Assembly (NCBI GenBank): GCA_947471985.1
Contig: CANIZL010000006.1
Span: 40,155-104,154, forward strand
Source: Verrucomicrobiota bacterium
GTDB lineage: Bacteria; Verrucomicrobiota; Verrucomicrobiia; Limisphaerales; UBA9464
DNA length: 64,000 nt
Direction of reading: 5' to 3'
The translations under genes were made by a program, and so were the position numbers. Shown piece by piece: positions 1-10,500 of this stretch (position 1 is the stretch's first letter; every line of letters starts with the position of its first letter). Below the pieces are notes generated by a model. The model was not told the origin of the DNA. It ran no database searches and saw nothing but the letters and a program-made list of their open reading frames with translations.

Positions 1-1560
1 TGCAGTTGGTGTCCGGCGACCATTATTTCGAGGGCCTGCTGAAGCTCAACGGACGGCTTGAGTTGAATGGCGGCAACTATCGCCATCAGGCCCGCTTCAC
101 TGGCCCGGTGCCGTTGAAATGGAATGCCGGTCGCTTTTTCGACGGTCTGACGGTGGAGCCGTCGGGTCGGTTGGAATTGCGCAGTGACGCGGTGAAGCAA
201 CTTAGTTCGGACAACAGCGAAAACCCGGCGGTGATCACGAACCGGGGCACCGTGGTGTGGTATGCCGGACTAATGCAGTGCTGGGCGGGCGCGCAGATGC
301 AGAATCTGGCCAGTTGGCGTCTGGAAGGCAGCGGATACTGGACCGACTATTGCTGTGGCGGCGCTGGACCGCTGTTTGTGAATCGCGGCACTCTGACCAA
401 GGCGGGAGACACCAACGCGACGTACTTCGCCCGGGTGACTTTCCAGAATTACACGAAGGTGGTGGCGGAGAGCGGTCCACTCCTGTTTCCCGTCCATAGC
501 CAGTGGATGGATGGCAGTGAGTTATCCGGGGCCGGCGGGGTGCAGCTCGTGGGTGGTGAACATTATTTCGAAGGGGTGTTGAATGTGAACGGCCCGTTTG
601 AGCTGAACGGGGGCAATTACCGGCACCAGCCTCGCTTCACCGGATCGGAGCCGGTGATCTGGAATGCTGGGCGATTTTTCAACAGTCTCACCATCGAGCC
701 GGCCGGTCGCCTGGAGATGCGCACCGACGCGGCGAAACAGATCAGTTCCGACAGCAACGAAAACCCGACGACGATCACGAACCGCGGGACGGTGGTGTGG
801 TATGCCGGACAAATGCAGGGGTGGTCCGGCGCGTTGATTCAGAATTTGGGCACCTGGCGATTGGAAGGCGCGGGGACTTGGATGGATTACTGCTGCGGCG
901 GGAACTGGCCCAGTTTTTACAATCAGGGAAATCTGACCAAAACGGCGGATACGAATGATATTCAGTTTGCGCGGGTGGTCTTTCAAAATCGCGGGAGCGT
1001 CAATGTCCTGTCCGGGGGCCTGCAGTTTGGGGCGCACAGCGACTGGCAACCCGGGAGTCGGGTGAATGGTGCCGGCGGCATTCAGCTCACCGGTGGCGAT
1101 CATTACATTACCGGTCTGCTCACCCTCAATGGCCCGTTCGCCCTCGCGGGCGGCCGATTGTTGGGCGACGGACATATCACCGGCCCGGTGCCCCTGACGT
1201 TGCGCAGCGGGCGTATCCAAACCGCGCTCACCATCGAGCCGGAAGGACGCATGATCATTCAAGCGCCGGGGATCTCCTTCAGCTCGGACGTCAATGAGAA
1301 CCCGGCTGCCATCACCAATCGCGGGACGGTGAACTGGCTCAGCGGTGGGATTTCGGCCTGGAGCGGCGCCCGGGTCGTCAATCGCGGCCAGTGGCATTGG
1401 AACGGCGGCGATACGACCTTTGATTTCTGCTGCGGTGGCAATTGGCCGTCCTTCGACAACTCGGGTGAAATCTTCCGCGATGGCACCGGGACGGCCTATC
1501 TGAGCCGGACCATTTTCACGTCGCCGGGAATGGTGCACGTGCAGTCCGGCGATCTTGAAG
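1..1560 (+). repeat. Three in-frame ~540-bp tandem repeats
   Basis: Units begin at 1, 541 and 1081 inside the giant gene. Each encodes ~180 residues with a shared pattern: QL.GG.HY, LNGPF-like, GRF/GRI, ENP..ITNRGTV, and Y/F-CCGG. The paired cysteine codons fall at 351, 891 and 1428, so units 1 and 2 are exactly 540 bp apart and unit 3 has lost one codon by that point. Unit 1 starts mid-motif at the window edge, so more copies may lie upstream. The nucleotide identity is only moderate, so the duplication is not recent. Confidence 0.92.
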
Positions 1561-4500
1561 TACAGAATTTGGCCCTGACCGGGACGTCGGTGTTTGATTT
1601 TTCCCCGTCCACATTTGGCACGCTGGCGACGCTGCCGCAGTTCCGGGTGCGCGATGGTTTCCAATTGGATGGCACCGTCGCGATCACGCTGCCGCCCGCG
1701 ATGGCCCTCGAACAAGGTCAGTCGTTTCCGCTGATCACGGGTGGGACCCGTTCCGGCCTGTTCGCGGTCGAGGAATTCCCGGTGCTGCCGGATGGCAACT
1801 CGCTGTCGTCGTCGTATCAGAACAATGCGGTACGGGCGCAGGTCACGGAGCCCTGTCTGGCGAATGGATTGATTGGCTGGTGGCCGGGCGAAGGCAGCGC
1901 GTCGGATGTCACCGGCCGGCATCCGGGCACGCTGGTCAACGGCGCGACTTATGCCCCGGGGTTGAATGGCAAGGCGTTCGCGCTCGACGGACAGAGTGCC
2001 TACGTGTCGCTCGGAAGCTGGTCACCGGGTTTCTCTTGGACCTTGGAGGCATGGGCCCAGGCGTCCGCCCTCCCCGCGGGCCGGCATACGGTGCTGGGCA
2101 GTGCCGGGGGTTGTTTGGATTGGGGCTTGGTGCTGCAGGAGGGGCAGTGGGGGATGATGTTGCGACCGCCTGGTGGCTGCACGTCTTCGCTCCTGACTGG
2201 CACCAACGCGGTGGTGGGTGAGTGGTACCATCTGGCGGGCACGTACGATGGCCAGCAGGTCCGTTTTTATCTGAACGGCGTGTTCATCGCCGCCACGGCG
2301 GCCGACCCGAACTATGTTGGTTACACGGGCGAGGCGCGGATCGGGGGCGAGCCCTGTTGCGGTAACTTCTTCGGTGGGCTCGTGGACGAACCCGCCATTT
2401 ATGATCATGCGCTCAAGCCGACGGAAATCGCCGCGTTGTTCCAAGCCGGGGCCAAAGGCCGCTGCGCGCAGTATCGGCTCGGTGTTTTGCGCTTCTCGCC
2501 CACGGGACCGATCCGCACCAATGTCGCCCGGATCGACGTCCGCTTCAATCAGCCGGTTCGTTCCGACAGTTTCACGGCCGCCGATCTCCAGATCTTCACG
2601 CCGTCCGGTCTCCTGCCCGCCGCGGGAATCACGGTGACGCCGGACGCGGCCCTGGATCAACGCTCCTTTGTGGTGACCTTCGCCGCGCAGAGCGCGCCTG
2701 GGGCCTATCGGGTCGTGGTCGGACCCGAGGTCCTGGACTCCGCCGGCAATCCCATGGCGCAGGCGTACGAAGCCACGTTCACCATCGACGCCACCGGACC
2801 GCGGGTGATTTCCCTGGCGCCGAACTCCCCGGCGACGAATCGCGTGGACGCCTTGGACGTCACGTTCGATGCCCCGCTGAATCTGGCGACGCTGCAGTCC
2901 ACCGATTTGATTTTGACGGGCCTGCAGGTTCCGTCGGTGGGCGCGCCGGTGGCTTTGAGCAATGCCGTTTACCGCTTCCCGCTCTCCGCGCCTTTGGCAG
3001 CGGGCAGTTACACGGTGGCGGTCGGACCCGACCTGGCGGATCCGGCGGGCAACCTGATGGATCAGAATCTCAACGGCACGGGTGGCGAGACGAATGACGT
3101 CTTCACCGCCACGCTGGAAGTGCGGGCGGCGGATCTGCAGGTGTTGTCGCTGGTGCCGCCGTCGGTGGCGTTGCTGGGTGATGCCGTGCCGGTGGTGCTG
3201 ACGATCACCAATGCGGGCACTGCGTATGCTGTCGGCCCGTGGCAGAATTCCGTGCTGCTGGCAGATAACGCGGCGGGCACGGGCGCGATCACTTTGGGCT
3301 CGTTTGTCTTCAATGGCAGCCTGGCGCCCAAGTCCTCCCTGGTGATGACGCAGCAGATTTTGCTGCCGGCCACCGCGATCGGTCCGCGCTGGTTGGGGGT
3401 GACCTTGGACACGCAGCAGCAGGTGATCGAAACGGTGCGTAACAACAACACGCGTTTCGCATCGACCTCGATCGCCATCAGTGCCGCGGATCTGACCGTG
3501 AGTGCGATCACGGCGGCGGATGCGGGAGTTTTCGGACAGAACTTCACCGTGCGCTTCACCGTGAAGAACGTCGGCACGGCCGCCACGCTGGCGCCGTGGG
3601 TGGATCAGATCTTTCTGAGTCCGCAGGCCGGCTCGCTTTCCGGTGCGACCTTGCTGACCGCGGTGGCGTCCAGTCCGCTGGCGGCGGGCGCGAGCTACAC
3701 GCGAACCAACGTGCTCACACTGCCCCTGGCGGAAGCCGTGGCGCCCGGAGCCTATTTTCTCGTCGTGGTGGCGGATGCGGCGAATGCGCAATCCGAAGCA
3801 CTCGAGACCAACAACGTCGCGTCCCGGCCGCTCGCCCTCACGCTGCCGCCGTTGCCGGATCTGGTGGTGCTGGATGTACAGGCGCCGGCGTTCGCCGTGC
3901 CGGGCGGCAATCTTGAGGTTACCTGGGCGATCAAGAATCAGGGGAACCTCATCGCCACGGGACCGTGGCGGGAATCGCTCAATCTTTCGAATCTCAACGG
4001 GAATCTGACCCTGCTCGGCGATCTCGTGGTGTCCAATGCCCTGGCGCCGGGTGCCACGCTGTTCCATACGCGGGTGCTGCCCCTGCCCGAGGGCCTGCCG
4101 GCGGGCGCCTCGCAATTGGTCGTTTCCGTGGATGCCGATCGGACGGTCATTGAATCGAACGAAAACAACAATGCGGGATCGCCACCGAAGGCGGTTTCCA
4201 TTCCGGCCAACCTGAGTCTGACGCTGGCCACGACGGACGTGCGGGAGGACGCCCCGGCGTTCGTGGGTACGCTGACGCGCAACAGCGATGTGCGGGTGCC
4301 GCTGACGGTGACGCTCAGCAACAGTGCTCCGGCGCAATTGATCACCCCGGCCACGGTGCTGATCCCGGTCGGGCAGACGACCGTCACCTTCCCGTTGCAG
4401 GCCGTGGCGGATAAAGTGACGGATGGCGATCAGGCGGTCCGGTTGGAGGCCCGGGCGACGGATCATTTCGGTTCCGCGGCGGTGATCGTGGTCCGCGATG

Positions 4501-7500
4501 TGGATCTGCCGCTGCTCACGCTCTCCCTGGCCACCAATCGGGTGCGCGAAGGCTTCACGGTTTCGGTCACGGCGCAACGCGCCGGATCGACGAACGCAGA
4601 ATTGCCTGTGTTCCTGGAAAGCGGTGCGCCGGGCCGGATTCTGCTCGCGTCGCAGGTGACGATTCCCGCGGGGCAGCGCTCCGTTTCGTTTGCCGCCATT
4701 GCGTCCGACAACGTCCGGATCGAGCCGCCCGTGGACGTGACCCTGACCGCGGTCGCCCCCGGCTACGCACCGGCCCAAACGAACGTGCTGGTCATGGATG
4801 ACGACCTGCCGGCGGTGCGGCTGACCGTCGCCTCGACCAACATCAGTGAAGGCGGCGGCCCGCAGGCCACGGTGGGCACGGTGACGCGCTTCGGGCCCGT
4901 CACCCGGCCGGTAAACCTGGCGCTGGAAAGTTCGCTGCCGGGCACCTTGATGCTCCCCGCCACGGTGACCATCGCCGCTGGGCGGACCAACTTCACGTTC
5001 CCGATCGCCGCGAAGGATGACGCCCTCGTTAATGGCTCCCGGACCGCGGAGCTGCGGGTGTTTGTGCTGGAGACCGGATCCCTCAACATCGTCGCCGAGG
5101 GCGAGGGTGTGGACGTCACGGTGCTCGACAACGACGGCCCCACTCTCGGGCTGAAACTGGATCGCGACCTGATTCGTGAAGGCGTGGTGGGCGGTGTCGT
5201 GGGTACGGTGTCCCGGAACACGGCGACCAACTCCCCACTGGTGGTGACGCTGACGAGCAGTGATCTGACGGAAGCGAAAGGCCTGGCGACGGTGACGATT
5301 CCTGCGGGACAGACCTCCGCCACCTTTGCGATCGATTCGCTGACCGATGGCACGCAGGATGGCAACCAAGCCGTGACGTTCACCGTCGCGGCGACGGATT
5401 TCACTTCCGCCTCCGCCGGTCTGGTGGTCTCCGACATCGACTTGCCGGACTTGGTGGTGACGCGATTGACCGGTCCCGCCAACGGTGAGACGGACGCGCT
5501 GGTGAGCAGCAGTTACCGGGTGGAGAACCGGGGCGTCACACCGGCGAAGGGCCCCTTCCTCACGCGCTTGTATCTGAGTGACGATCCGCTGGTCGGCGGC
5601 GACACGCTGATCGGGCAGTACTCGTATGCCGATTCGCTCGCGCCGGGACAGTTCTTTGAACAGACCCTGCAACACCGGTTGCCGAAGAGTTCGGGCACCT
5701 ATCGTCTGATTGCCACGACCGACGCCGGAGAGGCGGTGGACGAAATTCGCGAGGACAACAACACCACGGTGGCGGGGACGGTACTGCCGGTGGCGGCGGC
5801 CTACACGGCCACGGTGGAAACGGATGTGACTTCGGCCCTCGCCGGCACGCCCATCGCCTTGCGCGGCGCGGCCCTGCGGCGCGACGGATCGATTGCCTCG
5901 TCGGTGCCGGTCTCCATTCACATCACGGTGCGCGGCTTCCGTCGCCTGGTGAATGTCATCGCCGACACGGCGGGTCGGTTTGTTGCCACGTTCACGCCCT
6001 TGCCGGGTGAAGCGGGACTTTATGAAATCGGTGCGGCGCATCCGGGGGAAGCCACGGCGCCGGTGCAGGATCGTTTCAGCATTCTCGGATTCCGGGCCGA
6101 TCCGGGGTCCGACAGCCTCAGTCTCCGACCGGCGGAAACCAAGACGGGCGAGATTCGCCTGACCAACCTCAGCGATATCGCGCTGAACGGTCTCTCGGTG
6201 AACGTGCTCGGCGCGCCGCCGAATCTGGAGATTCGCGCCACCCTCAGCGGACCGGCGTTGCCCGGCTTCGGCGCTCGAACGTTGAATTACACGGTCACCG
6301 TGAAGGATGTCTCCGCCACGGTGGGATCGTTTGGTCTGCGGGTTACCTCCTCGGAAGGGCCGAGTGTGGAGATCCCGGTGCAGTTCACGCTGGCCCTGCC
6401 GCAACCGCAATTGGTGGCGATTCCGGGCTTTCTCCAGGCCGGCATGGTCCGGGGCGGTCAGGCGAACGTGGAGTTCGATGTCGTGAATGTTGGTGGGGCG
6501 ACCAGCAGTCCGGTGACGCTCTCGTTGCCGGATGTGCGTTGGTTGAGTCTGGCCACCACCAACACGCTCCCGCCGCTGGCTCCGGGCGCCACCAATCACG
6601 TGGCGCTGTTGCTGACCCCGTCCACGGATCTGGATCTCGGACCGTACGACGGTGGTATCGCGCTGAACGGCACGGACGTGGCGCTGACGGTGCCGTTTCA
6701 GTTCATCGCCCAGTCGGATGCGTTCGCAGAACTGGTGCTGCGGTTTGAGGATGAATTCACGTACTACGGCGAAGGTGCGCCGACGGTGACCAATGCGGTG
6801 GTGACCATTCGGGATTCGGTCACCCAGCAGGTGGTGACCAACGGCGTGGCGGATGCCCGCGGGGAATTCCGCATGAAGGGTCTGCGCGAAGGCCACTACG
6901 TCGTGGAGTCCAACGCCGAGAAACACACGCCGGCGCAGGCGAATGTCAGCATCGTGGCCGGCACGACCAACCGCGTTTCGGCGTTCCTTTCCCGCGAACT
7001 GGTGGAATACGTCTGGTCGGTGGTACCGACGGAGATTGAGGACCGCACGCACATCGTCATTGAGACGATTTTCGAAACCGTGGTTCCGGCCCCGGTGGTG
7101 ACCATTGAACCGTCGTCCATCGACCTGGCGGAAATGGTGGGGGACGAGATGCAGGTGGATCTGGCCATCTCGAATCATGGCCTGATTGCCGCGCAGGATT
7201 TCCGGTTGGAATTTGATGCGCATCCGAATTTCACCTTCACGCCGCTGATTGAATCGCTGGGCACGTTGCCGGCGCAGAGTTCGTTTGTGGTGCCGCTCTT
7301 GATCAAGCGGGTGCCGGACGCCAGCGGGGCCAGCGGTACGGTGAGCTTTACCTCGATGGTCGGACGGCGCGCGGGCAAGGCCGCCGGGGCGGCGAACGCG
7401 CCGTGCTCGGGTGCCGGCCGCGGCATTCACACGCTGAAGTGCGGCAAGATCCAGACCTACGTCACGCCCATCACCCTGCGGAACGCGGGCAATTGCGGCG

Positions 7501-10500
7501 GCAGCAACAGCGGCAGCAATGCCGGCGGCGGTCCGGGCGGTGGCAGCAATTACGGTTATGGTTGCTGTGGCGGCGGTTCGGGGCCGGGTTCCGCTGCGCC
7601 CTTTGTCAGCAAACGCACCTTCAAACAGGATGAGAAATGCGATTGCTCCACGCAGGGATTCAAGGCGGAATGTTACGAGATCGGCGTCGGTTCCATCGGC
7701 GCCAAGGTGCCGCCGCAGTTGCTGCAAATCCCCGGGACAGGCATTCAGGGGAAGGCGGAGATCAAGCTCAATGGTTCCGCCAAATTGTGCAGTTGTTGCG
7801 AGGACGGTTCCGAAGGCTGGAAGCTGGAAGGTACAGCCAATGTCAGCGGCACCATCGGTCTCCGCTTCCCCATCGTGGGCGGTGACTTCAGTTACGAGTA
7901 CGAGGAGGCTGGTCAGAAGTTCGGCATCACCGCGACGGCGGGCTGCTTCATCACCCCGGAAGTCTCCGTGAGTGGCGGCATCAAGGCCCAGACGGACTGC
8001 TTCTTCAAGAACCCCAAGTATTGCGCGAACTTCACCGCCGGTGGATCGCTCGCCGGTACCTGCGAATTGGGCGGCGGTTACTCGGCAGGCACCATCGGGG
8101 GCGAAGCCAAGATCTCGGCGGGCATCAAGGGCGGCATCGAAATGTCCTACAGCAGCTGCGACGACGGCACCACGGAGTTCAAGATCTGCCGCACCGCGGT
8201 GACGGCCGAGATGGGCGCCGAGTTCACCTACAACGAACGCAGTGTCGGACCGAAGTGGAGCAAGGAATTGCTGCCCGAGGATTGTCATCAGTTGCGAAGC
8301 GCGGCGTTGTCCGAGGAATTCGCTGATGTGAAGCGGCAGGTCGATGAACTGGCCCAGCGCGCCTTCGAAGACTTCTTCCGGCAACAACCGCTGTTGGCGC
8401 AACGCGAAATCAGCCGGCGCTTCTTTGAGCGTCCCTCGGGAGCGGCCCCGGCCTCGGCCGATGGGGATGCCTTCCGGCTGGACTCGCCGTTTGGTCGCGC
8501 GCTGGCGACGATTGCGAATGAACTGGGGGTCTCGGTGACGCCCGCGACCGTGGCCACGGCTCCGGCCGGTGGTCGCGCCACTGCGGGTGGCACGCCGCGC
8601 AAGCAGGCCGGGGGCGAAGTCTGCGCCCGCGTGAAGCTGCGCATCGATCAGGACCTCATCCTGACCCGCAATGCTTTCAACGCGACCCTCGAACTCATCA
8701 ACCGCGACCCGGTCAACGAGATTGAAGAAATCAATGTGAGCGTCGAAGTCTATGACGCCGCCGGCCATGCCGTCACCGATCGTTTCGGAATCCGTCCGCC
8801 GGTGCTGAAGAATCTCAGCGCCGTGGACGGCACGGGCGTGGTGGTGGCCAACAACTCCGGCAGCGCGTCCTTCATCCTCGTCCCCACGCGGGAAGCCGCT
8901 CCGGAAGTGGAAACCGAATATTTCGTGGGCGGCTTCCTCAGCTACCGCATCGGTGGCCAGGCGGCGGCCATTCCGTTGATCCCGGTGCCGATTCACGTGC
9001 GCCCGGATCCGCTCCTCGTGGTGCAGTATTTCCACGAGCGCGATGTCTTCAGCGATGATCCGTTCACCCGCGACATCAAGGAGCCCACCGTGCCCTACAA
9101 CCTCGCCGTCATGGTCGCCAACCGCGGCAAGGGCGAGGCCCGCAATGTGCGGATCGTCTCCAGCCAGCCGAAGATCGTGGAAAACGAAAAGGGTCTGGCG
9201 ATCGACTTCAAGATCATCGGCACCCAGGTCGCCGGCCAGAGCGTGGATCCCTCGCTCACGGTGAACTTCGGTCTCATCGGGGCGGACGAAATCAGCATCG
9301 GTCGCTGGTTGCTGACCTCCACGCTTCAGGGCCTGTTCGTCGATTACAAGGCCACCTTCGAGCACCTCGACAGTCTGGGTAAGACCAACCTGTCGTTGGT
9401 GGATGCGGTCACCATTCACGAGATGATTCATCTCGTGCATGCCGATCGGCAGTTTGACGACGCCAAGCCCGACTTCCTCGTCAACGACCGGATCGACAAT
9501 GAGGACCTGCCGGACACGCTGTATTTGAGCAACGGCCAGACGAACCGGGTGACGACGCTGCGGCAGGCGACGCCCGGGGCGGCGGTCACGGCGGCGAGTC
9601 TCACGACCACGCTGCGCCTGAAGGACACGCCGGCCGGTTGGGTTTATCTGCGTGTGCCGGAACCCACAGGTGGCCGGTTTGAGCTGACCCGCGTGGAGCG
9701 TCCGGATGGTTCCGCGGTCTTCCTGGGCACCAACGTGTGGGTGACGGATCGGACCTTCACCGGCGGGGCGAATCGTCCCAAGTATGAGTGGAATCTGCAC
9801 CTGCTCGATTACGACACCGCGGGGACGTACACACTGTTCTACTCCGAACGGAGTGCGGCGGATGTCACCCCGCCGGTCAGTGCCGTGGCCCCGCTGCCGG
9901 CCAACAGCTTCTCCACCATTCCCGTGTTGTGGGATGGCGGTGACGAACCCGGCGGCAGTGGCCTGGCGGGCTTTGATGTCTTTGTCTCGGAGAATGAGGG
10001 CGCCTTTGTGCCCTGGTTGCAGAACACCACCGCCCGCGGTGGCGTGTATCGCGGCCAACCGGGTCGGACGTATTCCTTCTATAGTGTGGCGGTCGACGTC
10101 GTGGGTAACCGCGAACCCGCCCCGCTCACGCCGGATGCGACGACCACGGTCACCCGGGCCAATACGGCGCCGACGCTGACGCCGGCCACGACGGTGATCG
10201 ACGAAGGTCAGACCTTGAATCTCGCCCTGGACGGCAAGGATGCCGAGGCTCCGCCGCAAACCCTGACGTGGAGTCTCGGAGCGGACGCGCCTCCCGGGGT
10301 GGAGATCAATCCGGTCACCGGTCGCTTGACCTGGTTGACCGGTGAAGGCACGGGACCGAGCACCAACACCTTCAAGGTGACCGTGCGCGACAACGGCACG
10401 CCGAGTTTGAGCGTGCAGACGAACATCACGGTGATCGTCCGGGAAGTGAATTCCGCGCCCACGCTGGAGCCGGTGGCGTCCTACATCATCAGCGAGGAAC

